The notes under the pieces were generated by a model, which made no database searches, was not told where the DNA came from, and saw nothing but the letters and a program-made list of their open reading frames with translations. From contig CAYFUW010000041.1 in assembly GCA_964346495.1 (NCBI GenBank), positions 1 to 18,545 of the forward strand: 18,545 nucleotides of DNA, given 5' to 3'. Positions 1-8,930 of the stretch are shown here, piece after piece (within the stretch, counting starts at the first letter, position 1; each line of letters starts with the position of its first letter). The translations under genes and the position numbers were made by a program. This DNA is from JBGZFC01 sp964346495. GTDB lineage: Bacteria > Bacteroidota > Bacteroidia > Bacteroidales > Dysgonomonadaceae.

Positions 1-74
1 GAAATTCTTCGGGATAAATTGCACTCGTGGTAATTGATAAAGATTTTTAAGACATATTACAATAATTATTTTAC

Positions 75-1361
75 TTAAAATAGGGTGGATTTTGCTGTAT
101 TGCTTTTGTTGTAATTACGCGGGTCGAAATCGCGTTCACGTTTGAAAACTGCAGTTTTTTCCAAAGCTTCCAAAATTTTATCGTCATCCATCTCCTCAAT
201 TGTCAGGACAAAGGGTTCTGATTTATACCCGCTTGAAGCAATACTTTTGAGACTTGCCTTACCGTAATATCTTTCTATAAGTTCGAGATTTTCTGCCTGA
301 CGTTTTTTCTCTTCGTCCTCTTTTATTTTTCTCTCTAACTCTTCTGCTTTGCTCTCTCTTTCTCGTTGTTCACGAATACCCGGAACATCAGATATTCCAA
401 ATCCTGTAGCGAGCAACGTAACTTTTACATTCTCTCCTAGCTCGTCGTCAACTGCAAGTCCCCAGATAACTTCAATATCACGATTGAATTTTGCCATAAA
501 ATCGTGCAGAGCATTCATCTCATCGGTAAATAGTTCATGCTCTTTTGCAAATGCAAGATTGATAAGTATTTTCTTTGCACTGAAAACATCATTATTATTA
601 AGCAACGGTGAATGTAGTGCATCGTTTATAGCATCGCTCACTCTGTTTTTGCCTTTACCTTCTCCACGACTCATAATTGCCACTCCGCCATCTTTCAATG
701 TCGTTTTTACATCGGCAAAGTCAAGGTTTACTATACCTTCTATTGTTATTATTTCGGCAATACTTTTCGCGGCAATCGCCAATGTGTCATCGGCTTTTGC
801 AAAAGCATTGAGCATAGCCAAGTCGTGATAAATATCACGAAGTCGTTCGTTATTGATTACCAAAAGCGCATCAACATTTTTTGCAATTTCCTCTACGCCT
901 TTAAGTGCTTGAATGATTTTTCTTTCACCTTCAAAAACAAAAGGAATGGTTACTATACCTACCGTTAGAATGTCCATCTCTTTTGCTATGCGTGCTACTA
1001 CAGGTGCCGCTCCCGTGCCAGTGCCACCACCCATTCCGGCAGTAATGAAAACCATTTGTGTGCCATCGTTCAGTAGCTCTTGAATGATTTCTGCACTCTC
1101 TTCGGCAGCCGCTTTAGCCACTTCCGGTCTGTTGCCTGCACCTAATCCGTCGGTGGTCTTTTCACCTAATTGTACTTTCATGGGTACGGGCGAGTTTAGA
1201 AGAGCTTGATTGTCCGTATTGCAGAGAGCAAAGGTAACATCTTTTATACCCTCTCTATACATGTGGTTTACGGCATTACCACCTCCGCCACCAACGCCTA
1301 TTACTTTAATGATGTCGGTAGTGCGTCTTTTTATCTGGAAATTTAATAATTTATCGCTCAT
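75..1361 (-). CDS. ftsZ: Cell division GTPase FtsZ
   Basis: Tubulin-like GTPase that polymerises into the cytoplasmic Z-ring and recruits the divisome. The 428-aa product shows the nucleotide-binding glycine loop GVGGGGGNA (22-30), the tubulin signature GGGTGTG (111-117) and the T7 synergy loop NLDFADV (212-218) with both catalytic aspartates, so the GTPase core is complete. The core ends near residue 330. A highly charged Glu/Lys/Arg stretch (about 331-366), likely helical, follows, then a tail ending in the sequence NTAKSTLF. The segment DDDKILEALEKTAVFKR (392-408) is the best candidate for the conserved C-terminal peptide that binds FtsA; about 20 polar residues extend past it. The start ATG lies 15 nt after the ftsA stop, so the two are co-transcribed. 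It is the last cluster gene visible. The 74 bases beyond its stop show no terminator and no gene I can support. Confidence 0.98.
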   Translation of the reverse strand: MSDKLLNFQIKRRTTDIIKVIGVGGGGGNAVNHMYREGIKDVTFALCNTDNQALLNSPVPMKVQLGEKTTDGLGAGNRPEVAKAAAEESAEIIQELLNDGTQMVFITAGMGGGTGTGAAPVVARIAKEMDILTVGIVTIPFVFEGERKIIQALKGVEEIAKNVDALLVINNERLRDIYHDLAMLNAFAKADDTLAIAAKSIAEIITIEGIVNLDFADVKTTLKDGGVAIMSRGEGKGKNRVSDAINDALHSPLLNNNDVFSAKKILINLAFAKEHELFTDEMNALHDFMAKFNRDIEVIWGLAVDDELGENVKVTLLATGFGISDVPGIREQRERESKAEELERKIKEDEEKKRQAENLELIERYYGKASLKSIASSGYKSEPFVLTIEEMDDDKILEALEKTAVFKRERDFDPRNYNKSNTAKSTLF

Positions 1362-1376
1362 AATAACAATAGTTTT

Positions 1377-2741
1377 TTATTCGTCGTCTTCTGTAAAAAG
1401 ATTTGAAAAGAGATTGCCAACCTTAGAGCCGAAAGAGTTTCCTTTCTTGGATTTCTCTTCTTTTTGTTTAGCTATTTCTCTCAAATCACTGAAAGGTCTT
1501 TTCCCTTTTCTTGGTCTTTTGTTTTTTTCCTCTTCCTTTTTCTCCTCCTTTTGTTCTTCCTTATCATCAAAGTCGTCGATATATATCTGTTCGCAATCTT
1601 CATCGGCAAACATCAATAAGCCTACTAATTGACTGTATGAAGGGTCATTAGTTAATTCGGATGCATTGTTTACAAAAGTTTTGTTTGCTGCTGCCTTGCG
1701 AACTTTCATATCTAACTTTTCTTCCAGATATGAATCGAGATGTTTAAGTTGCGATGCACCTCCTGTAATGATTAGTCCGGCACCTAACTGACCTTTGTAT
1801 CCCGATTGATTTATCTGCTCTTTAATATTCGCGGTTATTTCATCCAAACGCAATGCGATTACTTTGTTTAACTCTTCCATGTTGATGTCAGGTTTCGCTG
1901 CCGGAGCCGAAAATGGTGAAGTGAAAAAAGATGAAGCAGCTTTCGTTTCTACCGACTCTTTAGCTTTTCCGAACTTAGTTTTGTACTGTTCAGCGTCTGA
2001 TTCAGTGAAATTTAACTCGCAAATATCTTTTGTAATGTTGTGTCCGCCAAACGGGATAACAACCATATATCGAAGTATATCTCCCTTGTAGATAGACAGG
2101 CTTGTTGTGCCTGCACCAAAATCGATAAGTGCACAGCCAAGTTCCTTCTCCTCATCGGTTAATGTTGCTGCTGCAGTTGCAAGTGGACCTACAATGAAAT
2201 CCACAATCTCTATATCGCACTTATCTTCTATCGCGTTTTTTATGTTGGTAAAAAGATTTGGTCGTCCAACTATTGCTTTAAAATCTGCTTCAATAAGCGA
2301 GCAAGCCACACCAACCGGGTTTTTTTCGGGCTTTTCGTCCACGAAATATTCCACATCGGCAATCGTGTACATCTGCTTAAAGTCAGGCTTAAACTTTTCG
2401 GCACTTGCCATAAGCTGGTCAACTATCTCTTCGGTAACGATTCCCGTTTGTGGTAGTTGTTTTACCTCTCTCGTATTTGTACAATATAGCGATTGTCCCG
2501 AAAGAGAAACATAAGCTCTGGCTATTTTTTTACCCGATCTTTTTTCTAAAAAATCAATTAGTTTGCGTACATTAGAGCCTGTATTCTCAATGTTGTGTAC
2601 AATTCCTCGTCGGATACAATTGTCTGACGAAACTTCCTGATATGCTATTATCGAAACAACTCCATTATCATTTTTCTTTCCGATAACTCCTCTGATTTTG
2701 GAAGTTCCCAAATCTATGGCTGCTACAAATCCTGACTGCAT
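1377..2741 (-). CDS. ftsA: Cell division protein FtsA (actin-like Z-ring membrane anchor)
   Basis: Actin-fold ATPase that tethers FtsZ filaments to the inner membrane and links them to later divisome proteins. The 454-aa product has the phosphate-1 motif DLGTSKIRGVIG (10-21), phosphate-2 motif DFGAGTTSLSI (207-217) and adenosine motif ITGGASQLKHL (325-335). A Ser/Ala/Pro-rich loop (about 265-285) interrupts the second half of the fold. After the fold comes a long charged linker (about 387-435) that switches from acidic to basic. The last residues, SKVGNLFSNLF (439-449), form the amphipathic membrane-targeting helix expected of FtsA. It sits between ftsQ (78 nt upstream) and ftsZ (15 nt downstream). 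The 78-nt gap is the largest inside the cluster; I looked there for a TAnnTTTG promoter box and found none. Confidence 0.97.
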   Translation of the reverse strand: MQSGFVAAIDLGTSKIRGVIGKKNDNGVVSIIAYQEVSSDNCIRRGIVHNIENTGSNVRKLIDFLEKRSGKKIARAYVSLSGQSLYCTNTREVKQLPQTGIVTEEIVDQLMASAEKFKPDFKQMYTIADVEYFVDEKPEKNPVGVACSLIEADFKAIVGRPNLFTNIKNAIEDKCDIEIVDFIVGPLATAAATLTDEEKELGCALIDFGAGTTSLSIYKGDILRYMVVIPFGGHNITKDICELNFTESDAEQYKTKFGKAKESVETKAASSFFTSPFSAPAAKPDINMEELNKVIALRLDEITANIKEQINQSGYKGQLGAGLIITGGASQLKHLDSYLEEKLDMKVRKAAANKTFVNNASELTNDPSYSQLVGLLMFADEDCEQIYIDDFDDKEEQKEEKKEEEKNKRPRKGKRPFSDLREIAKQKEEKSKKGNSFGSKVGNLFSNLFTEDDE

Positions 2742-2819
2742 AATATATTTACTTTACTTTTACTGCGTTATACTTCTCTATATCCAACACTTAAGATTAG
2801 ATTTTGTTTTAAAAATAAA

Positions 2820-3551
2820 TCATTTTAACGTGCATACAACTTGATTGTCGTACTTCAAATTAATTTCCGAATATCTGTTCCATCCAACTACATTGAGTCC
2901 TTTTTCGATGAAAAGAGCAAATTTGGCAAATTTTTCAGGATAATTGTTCAATTTTCCAAACAATATTTTAAAATCGCCAACTCTGGGAATTAATTCAACA
3001 TCTTTATTAGGTTTTATAACGATTTGCTCAACCCATGCATCCCAATCGGGATTGTCCTGCAAATACATTGCGAAATCGTACAACTCATTTTTCGCAAACT
3101 CTTCAGTAATAGCGCCTGTGGCTACAGGAACATAAACTGCGAAGTTTGATGAAATAGGCATGTTCTCTCGCTTGTTATCGATATAGAAATTGCCTTTTAT
3201 ATCTGAAATAACTCTCAAAATTGGTTTGCGCTGCGTTATACTTGCTACTATAATTCCGTCTTGAGCCTGATAAACATTTGCTGTTTCTACAAGTTTGTTT
3301 TTGAGAATTATATCGTGAATTTCCAAAGTGTTAATCTCGCTCATCTTTTCTCCAACCGGATATGCTTTGTTGTTCTTTACCAAATTAACTATATCCGATT
3401 TATTCACAAATTGCACATCAACGCTATCTTTAATGATTACCTCAAAACGCTCACAAACATCATCTTTCGACGATTTACCAAAGTAAATTATCGAAAAAAC
3501 AAGATATCCGATAGTGATAACGGAAAGTAGTATGATGAGAAACTTTTTCAT
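2820..3551 (-). CDS. ftsQ: Cell division protein FtsQ (POTRA domain)
   Basis: Bitopic inner-membrane protein that links cytoplasmic and periplasmic divisome components through an FtsQ-FtsL-FtsB type complex. The 243-aa product has a short N-terminus, one hydrophobic segment (about 4-25) and a periplasmic part. The first periplasmic section (about 36-115) fits a POTRA-like domain ending in the strand containing ASITQRKPILRV, a pattern usual in FtsQ/DivIB. The rest fits the FtsQ beta domain. Sequence conservation in this family is low, so the call rests on topology, length, the POTRA-like pattern and the invariant location between murC and ftsA. Its ATG overlaps the murC stop by one base (TAATG), which suggests translational coupling. 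Confidence 0.93.
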   Translation of the reverse strand: MKKFLIILLSVITIGYLVFSIIYFGKSSKDDVCERFEVIIKDSVDVQFVNKSDIVNLVKNNKAYPVGEKMSEINTLEIHDIILKNKLVETANVYQAQDGIIVASITQRKPILRVISDIKGNFYIDNKRENMPISSNFAVYVPVATGAITEEFAKNELYDFAMYLQDNPDWDAWVEQIVIKPNKDVELIPRVGDFKILFGKLNNYPEKFAKFALFIEKGLNVVGWNRYSEINLKYDNQVVCTLK

Positions 3552-4930
3552 TATGTTCTGTTTTTAAGTTTTTCTTCAAGCAACTCCTTTATTTTTGGAA
3601 CCATAGCATCAATATTTCCTGCGCCGATAGTTACCAAAACTTCAGTTTCTTTATCTTTTAAATAGTCTAACAGCTCGCTTTTGAGAATTAGTCTCTTTTC
3701 GGGTGATGTTATTTTATCGAAAATAATATCAGAAGTAACTCCTTCAATTGGCTCTTCGCGTGCAGGATAAATGTCTAAAAGAATAACATCATCGAGCATT
3801 GAAAGGCTTTCTGCAAACTCATCTGCGAAATCTCGTGTTCGGGTGTACAGGTGCGGCTGGAAAATTCCCGTAACTTTTTTGTCAGGGTAAAGCATTCGCA
3901 CAGATTCTATCGATGCAGACAGCTCTTGCGGATGATGCGCGTAATCGTCGATAAAAATCAAGTCGTCTGTCTTTATCTGAACATCGAATCTCCTTTTTGC
4001 TCCGGCAAACGATTTGATAGCTGCTCTTATTTCATCCTCTTTCACACCGCACAAAGTTGCCGCAGCAATGGCTGCAACAGCATTTTCTACATTTATTTTT
4101 ACAGGAACGCCAAGATTCAAATCTTTAATTGTTGTTTCGGGCGAAACGAAATCGAAAACTATCTCTCCGTTACCTATTCTGATATTTTGAGCATGGAAAT
4201 CGCCTTCGGTTCCGGAATAGCTGAATATTTTTACCGATGAATCGCAACGCGGTGTGATAGGCACTCCCTTTTTGATAATCAAAAATCCATTTTCACGAAT
4301 TAACGAAGTAAATTTCTCGAAACTTTCGTTATAAGCCTCTTCGGTGCCGTAAATATCTAAATGGTCGGGCGAAACTGATGTGATAATTGCAATCCATGGT
4401 GTTAACCAATGAAACGAACGGTCGTACTCGTCGGCTTCGGCAACCATTATGTCGCTATTATCGGAAAGAAGCAGATTGTTGTTGTAGTTTTTCAATATGC
4501 CACCCAAAAATGCGTTGCAATCGACATGCGATTGTCTCAGCAAATGAGCGACCATGCTCGAAACTGTTGTTTTGCCATGTGTTCCTGCTACACAGATAGC
4601 TTTTCCTGACTTTGTTATCTCTCCCAAAACTTGTGCCCGTTTCATAAGAGTAAAGTCATTTTTCTGAAAATAGTTAAGTTCGCTATGTGTATCAGGGATT
4701 GCCGGTGTATAAACGATAAGAGTTGTTTCCTTATTCAGAAAATCGGACGGAATTGCATCGATATTGTCTTCGTAGTGAATTTGTGCGCCTTCACTTTCGA
4801 GAGCTTCGCAAAGTGGTGTGCGAACACGGTCGTATCCGCCTACCGACAATCCTCTCGATATGAAATATCTTGCAAGATTGCTCATGCCTATACCGCCAAT
4901 TCCGATAAAATATATGTTTTTGTACTTCAT
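3551..4930 (-). CDS. murC: UDP-N-acetylmuramate--L-alanine ligase MurC
   Basis: ATP-dependent cytoplasmic ligase that adds L-alanine to UDP-MurNAc, the first step of stem-peptide assembly. The 459-aa product shows the N-terminal nucleotide fold IGIGGIGMSN (9-18), the ATP P-loop GTHGKTT (116-122), EADEYDRSF (165-173), SPDHLDIYG (187-195), the Mur-ligase C-domain motif IDDYAHHP (327-334), FQPHLYTRT (357-365) and REEP (391-394). These separate MurC from MurD and MurE and show an intact enzyme of normal length. The ATG is 37 nt downstream of murG, and the stop overlaps ftsQ by one base. Confidence 0.98.
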   Translation of the reverse strand: MKYKNIYFIGIGGIGMSNLARYFISRGLSVGGYDRVRTPLCEALESEGAQIHYEDNIDAIPSDFLNKETTLIVYTPAIPDTHSELNYFQKNDFTLMKRAQVLGEITKSGKAICVAGTHGKTTVSSMVAHLLRQSHVDCNAFLGGILKNYNNNLLLSDNSDIMVAEADEYDRSFHWLTPWIAIITSVSPDHLDIYGTEEAYNESFEKFTSLIRENGFLIIKKGVPITPRCDSSVKIFSYSGTEGDFHAQNIRIGNGEIVFDFVSPETTIKDLNLGVPVKINVENAVAAIAAATLCGVKEDEIRAAIKSFAGAKRRFDVQIKTDDLIFIDDYAHHPQELSASIESVRMLYPDKKVTGIFQPHLYTRTRDFADEFAESLSMLDDVILLDIYPAREEPIEGVTSDIIFDKITSPEKRLILKSELLDYLKDKETEVLVTIGAGNIDAMVPKIKELLEEKLKNRT

Positions 4931-4967
4931 AATTTATTACTCTTATCTTAAAACAGTTTCTTTTTTA

Positions 4968-6122
4968 TTATTTTGATGAAATCAGTTGCTCAATCTCGTC
5001 AACAATTCGTTTTGCCGAATCTCTTTGAGCCATTTTGCTTATATTTTCACTTAAAGATTTCAACCTATTCTCGTCTTTTACCAAATTTAATGCCGTTTCG
5101 AAAAGCGATTCTCGTGCATCGGCATCGGTAATCATAATTGCAGCATCTTTTTTCACGAGAGCCATTGCATTTTGTGTTTGGTGGTCTTCCGCCACGTTGG
5201 GCGAAGGCACTAAAATAACGGGTTTTCCCAAAATGCTGAACTCCGATGTTGAACCTGCTCCGGCGCGAGAAATAACCAAGTCGGCAACGGAATAGGCATA
5301 ATCCATTTTCGAAATAAAATCAAACAATTTCACGTTTGGCGGAATAACTCCATCTTTTTGAAGTTGGCTCATCTCTTTGAAATAGTATTTACCGCATTGC
5401 CAAATAATCTGAATATCGGATTTCGCTATTTCGTTAAATGCTCCTACAATGCTGTCGTTTAGCGTGCGTGCTCCCAGGCTGCCTCCAACCATAAGTATTG
5501 TTTTTTTATCGGGATTTAAACCGAAATGTTTGTAACCTTCAGTTTTGTTTTGCTCCGAAATTGTTAAATCCTGACGACATGGATTTCCGGTTAGAACAAT
5601 CTTCTCTTTCGGGAAAAAGCGTTCCATATCTTCATAAGCCACGCATATTTTAGCGGCATTATTTGCTAGCAGTTTGTTGGTAACTCCGGCATAAGAGTTC
5701 TGCTCTTGAAGCAGCGTCAGAACACCTTTCGATGCCGCAGCTTTCAATGTCGGTCCGCTTGCATATCCGCCAACTCCAATAGCCATGTCGGGTTTGAAGT
5801 TGTCGATAATAGAGCGTGCCTTTCGCATACTTTTCAGCAGCTTAAAGGCAACCGAGAAGTTTTTGAAAAGGTTTTTCCTGTCAAATCCGGCTACAGGAAG
5901 TCCGATAATATTATAACCTGCTGCCGGAACTCGTTCCATCTCCATGCGGTTTTCGGCTCCAACAAACAAAATTTCAGCATCCGCCCATCTCTCTTTAATG
6001 GCATTTGCTATGGATATGGCTGGAAAAATATGTCCGCCTGTTCCTCCGCCACTGATAATAAAACGATAAGGTCTCGATTTATTACTGTCGTGTTTTGTGT
6101 TGTTAACTTGTTCAGACATCAT
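4968..6122 (-). CDS. murG: Lipid II synthase MurG (UDP-GlcNAc transferase)
   Basis: GT28-family glycosyltransferase on the inner face of the cytoplasmic membrane that transfers GlcNAc from UDP-GlcNAc to lipid I, giving lipid II. The 384-aa product has the N-terminal glycine loop SGGGTGGHIFPA (24-35), GVGGYASGP (116-124), EQNSYAG (140-146), a second glycine loop GGSLGART (213-220), SRAGAGSTSE (285-294) and the donor-binding segment AEDHQTQNA (311-319). The start is ambiguous between two adjacent ATG codons (6120-6122 and 6117-6119); the choice changes the protein by one residue. About 20 polar residues precede the conserved fold. It lies 16 nt downstream of ftsW, the usual Bacteroidetes order. 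Confidence 0.98.
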   Translation of the reverse strand: MMSEQVNNTKHDSNKSRPYRFIISGGGTGGHIFPAISIANAIKERWADAEILFVGAENRMEMERVPAAGYNIIGLPVAGFDRKNLFKNFSVAFKLLKSMRKARSIIDNFKPDMAIGVGGYASGPTLKAAASKGVLTLLQEQNSYAGVTNKLLANNAAKICVAYEDMERFFPKEKIVLTGNPCRQDLTISEQNKTEGYKHFGLNPDKKTILMVGGSLGARTLNDSIVGAFNEIAKSDIQIIWQCGKYYFKEMSQLQKDGVIPPNVKLFDFISKMDYAYSVADLVISRAGAGSTSEFSILGKPVILVPSPNVAEDHQTQNAMALVKKDAAIMITDADARESLFETALNLVKDENRLKSLSENISKMAQRDSAKRIVDEIEQLISSK

Positions 6123-6138
6123 AACTTATATTTATCGG

Positions 6139-7509
6139 TTATACTTGAATTATTTCAATATCTCTCTCATTCTCCGACTGCTCAATAGCTTCAATGTTTG
6201 GAATTTCCTCCAAAGGAATCTCATCTGTTATCACATCACCATCTTCATCGATTTTCTCTACCCCCGATTTCCCTATTCCAAATCTATCGGCACTCAATAT
6301 CAGTCCAAAATAGGCACAAGTAACAAGTGTGGATGTTCCTCCACGACTTATTAACGGTAGTGGCTGACCTGTTACCGGAAGTAAGTCAACAGCTACACCC
6401 ATATTTATAAACGCTTGAATAGACAGCATCAGCGCCGAGCCAAGAACCAGATATTTCGGGAAAAGCTTTTTCGTTTTTTTAGCGATAATTCCTGAGCGGA
6501 TAAGCAGTATTACATATAGCATAAGCACTAAAATACCGCCCAATAATCCCATCTCTTCAATGATAATAGCGTAAATAAAGTCGGAATATGCTTGTGGAAG
6601 GAAGTCCCGTTCGGTACTATTTCCCGGGAAAACTCCGATAAGTCCGCCGTTGGATATTGCAATTTTGGCATGAGCAACCTGGTAATTATCATCCGTAATT
6701 GTGTAATAGCTCTCTTCATCTTCGGCTTTGCTATCACCAAAGTTTGTGATTCGGCTTTGCCAGGTGTCAACACGTTTAAGTGGTCCTTTCTCTTTCAGGC
6801 TATCAGGAATTATATTAAGTAGCAATACGACCAAAAGGATTAATCCGATTCCGCCTCCAACAACTTTTAGCAGTCGAATCGGTTTTACATTTCCTATAAA
6901 CATCAGTAAGAAACATATTCCGAACAGCATCACCGCCGTAGATAGGTTGTCTGCAGCAATTATACCGCAAACAACTATCATCAATCCAATCATCCATTTG
7001 AACAGGGTGCCATCGTTCATTCCGTTTTGTTTACTTAGGAGAAATGCGATAGTACCCATTAGCGATATTTTGGCAAACTCAGACGGTTGTATTGTAAATC
7101 CCATAATTGAAATCCACCTGTCGGCATTGTTTACCGATGTTCCGATAAATGGTGTAAGCAACAGAAGGATTATAGATATTAAAAGCAAGAAAATGAGCGA
7201 TGAAAAGTACTTGTATGGTATGTTGTGAATGAGTAAAATAACTCCCACACCTCCAATTAAGAATACTGCGTGACGAAATATCGGCCTCCATTGGTTTTGA
7301 TGTCTGTAAACAATGGTGCTTGTTGCGCTGAATATTTCAACTAATGAGATAATGCACAATATAATAAATACTGCCCAGATTACTTTATCTCCCTTGAATA
7401 TTTTCGATAAAAAGTCTTTTACAGATTTTGGATTATCCGCAACTTCTACATCTCCAACACTATTTTCGAGCGTATCAGGTCTGAATATGTTTTTTATTTT
7501 TTCTATCAT
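6139..7509 (-). CDS. ftsW: Septal peptidoglycan polymerase FtsW (SEDS family)
   Basis: Polytopic inner-membrane glycosyltransferase that polymerises lipid II at the septum with its partner FtsI. The 456-aa product has a roughly 40-residue cytoplasmic N-terminus, then about ten hydrophobic segments from residue 43 to about 407. SEDS signatures present are QPSEFAK (141-147), LPQAYSDFIYA (304-314) and LPVTGQPLPLISRGGTS (377-393). D310 in the second motif aligns with the catalytic aspartate of the family. A large polar loop (about 235-305) precedes the catalytic motif. The acidic C-terminal tail (about 415-456) is cytoplasmic. Position next to murG and in one operon with ftsI supports FtsW rather than RodA. 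Confidence 0.96.
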   Translation of the reverse strand: MIEKIKNIFRPDTLENSVGDVEVADNPKSVKDFLSKIFKGDKVIWAVFIILCIISLVEIFSATSTIVYRHQNQWRPIFRHAVFLIGGVGVILLIHNIPYKYFSSLIFLLLISIILLLLTPFIGTSVNNADRWISIMGFTIQPSEFAKISLMGTIAFLLSKQNGMNDGTLFKWMIGLMIVVCGIIAADNLSTAVMLFGICFLLMFIGNVKPIRLLKVVGGGIGLILLVVLLLNIIPDSLKEKGPLKRVDTWQSRITNFGDSKAEDEESYYTITDDNYQVAHAKIAISNGGLIGVFPGNSTERDFLPQAYSDFIYAIIIEEMGLLGGILVLMLYVILLIRSGIIAKKTKKLFPKYLVLGSALMLSIQAFINMGVAVDLLPVTGQPLPLISRGGTSTLVTCAYFGLILSADRFGIGKSGVEKIDEDGDVITDEIPLEEIPNIEAIEQSENERDIEIIQV

Positions 7510-7530
7510 CTGTTATGTGTTTAAACAGTA

Positions 7531-8907
7531 TTACAATCTTCTTACATGTTCTTTAAATTGATCTCCTCTATCGATATAACTCTGGAACAGGTCGAAACTT
7601 GCGCAGCATGGCGAAAGCAATACGGTATCGCCCTTCTCTGCAAGTTTATATGCCGTGTTTACAGCATCTTCCATATTGTTTGTGTCAGCAATATTGGTAA
7701 CTTTACCATCAAAAAAGTTGTGAAGGATGCTGTTGTCTTTTCCTAAAAATACCAATGCACGAACCTTGTCTTTTACTAATTGCTCAATTTCTGTATAGTC
7801 GTTTCCTTTATCTTGTCCGCCCAAAATAAGGACAATTTTTCCTCTCGCGACGCTCTGTAGAGCATACCAGCAAGAGTTTACATTGGTCGCTTTCGAGTCG
7901 TTGATAAATTGAATGCCTCTAACCGATGCAACATCCTCTAAGCGATGTGGAATTCCTTTGAAATCCGAAAGTGCTTGTCGCAGATTTTCGTCGGAGATAT
8001 CGAGCAGTTTTGCCACAATTCCCGATGCCATAGAGTTATACAGATTGTGCATACCTCGTAGCGCAAGCAACTCCAGCTCCATATCGAAAACTCTGTCTTT
8101 TGTTTTTACAAACATTTTATTTCCTTCCTGATAAGCCGTTGCGTTTTTGTTTGAGTTACTTGTAAATGGATACAAACTTGCTTCAGGTTTCAGTTTTTCT
8201 ATCTCTTTCGTAACAATCGGGTCGTCCATCCAGTAGATAAACGCATCACCGATTTTCTGATTTCGGATAATTCGCATTTTTGCATCAACATAGTTTTGCA
8301 TTTTGTGGTCGTATCTGTCGATATGGTCGGGTGTAATATTCAGTAGAAGTGCGATATCTGCCTTGAAATCGTAAACACCCTCCAATTGAAAACTGCTTAA
8401 TTCCAACACGAAATAGTCGTAATTTCCTGTCGCCACTTGTCTCGCAAAACTAATACCTACATTTCCTCCCAAAGCTACATTTAGTCCTGCCGAACGCAGT
8501 ATGTGATATATTAGGTTCGTGGTTGTGGTTTTGCCGTTACTGCCTGTAACACAAATCATCTTCGCACGAGTGTATCTTCCGGCAAACTCTATTTCTGATA
8601 CAACTTTTATACCTTTCGATATGATTTTTTGCATTAAAGGTGTTGTGTTAGGAATTCCCGGACTTTTAATTATTTCGTCAGCATTGAGAATTTTCTCTTC
8701 CGTGTGTCCGCCCTCTTCAAAATCGATATTATAATTTTCCAAATCATCACGGTAGTTGTCCTTCAGCTTTCCATTGTCCGATAGAAAAACATCAAAGCCT
8801 TCTTTTTTAGCCAGAATAGCCGTACCAACTCCGCTTTCACCTCCACCAAGAATAACTATTCTTTTGGACTTGTTTTTTAGAAAATCCTTGTTTACTATTT
8901 CAGTCAT
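7531..8907 (-). CDS. murD: UDP-N-acetylmuramoylalanine--D-glutamate ligase MurD
   Basis: Cytoplasmic ATP-dependent ligase that adds D-glutamate to UDP-MurNAc-L-Ala. The 458-aa product has the N-terminal dinucleotide-like fold VILGGGESGVG (18-28), the P-loop TGSNGKTTTT (121-130), LELSSFQL (168-175), ITPDHIDRY (191-199), PHRLE (320-324), NDSKATN (336-342), GGQDKG (363-368) and the MurD-typical SPCCASFD near the C-terminus. K210, in VDAKMRI, matches the position of the carbamylated lysine of Mur ligases. All catalytic motifs are present. It lies 23 nt after mraY and 21 nt before ftsW. Confidence 0.98.
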   Translation of the reverse strand: MTEIVNKDFLKNKSKRIVILGGGESGVGTAILAKKEGFDVFLSDNGKLKDNYRDDLENYNIDFEEGGHTEEKILNADEIIKSPGIPNTTPLMQKIISKGIKVVSEIEFAGRYTRAKMICVTGSNGKTTTTNLIYHILRSAGLNVALGGNVGISFARQVATGNYDYFVLELSSFQLEGVYDFKADIALLLNITPDHIDRYDHKMQNYVDAKMRIIRNQKIGDAFIYWMDDPIVTKEIEKLKPEASLYPFTSNSNKNATAYQEGNKMFVKTKDRVFDMELELLALRGMHNLYNSMASGIVAKLLDISDENLRQALSDFKGIPHRLEDVASVRGIQFINDSKATNVNSCWYALQSVARGKIVLILGGQDKGNDYTEIEQLVKDKVRALVFLGKDNSILHNFFDGKVTNIADTNNMEDAVNTAYKLAEKGDTVLLSPCCASFDLFQSYIDRGDQFKEHVRRL

Positions 8908-8930
8908 GCCTAATATATTTTTAATGCAAA

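Noticed and set aside
1..33. Ten-codon plus-strand open end that could be the tail of a gene from the left
   Set aside because: Too short to judge; other frames here are equally open over so few codons.
349..828. Plus-strand open frame of 159 codons opposite ftsZ
   Set aside because: Lies wholly within a well-conserved gene on the other strand and is Ser-rich in the manner of antisense shadows. The same applies to long plus-strand frames opposite ftsA (2107-2514), murG (5706-6188), ftsW (6728-7228) and mraY (9378-9857).
2742..2819. Internal promoter before ftsA
   Set aside because: The 78-nt gap is the largest in the operon but contains no TAnnTTTG box on the minus strand.
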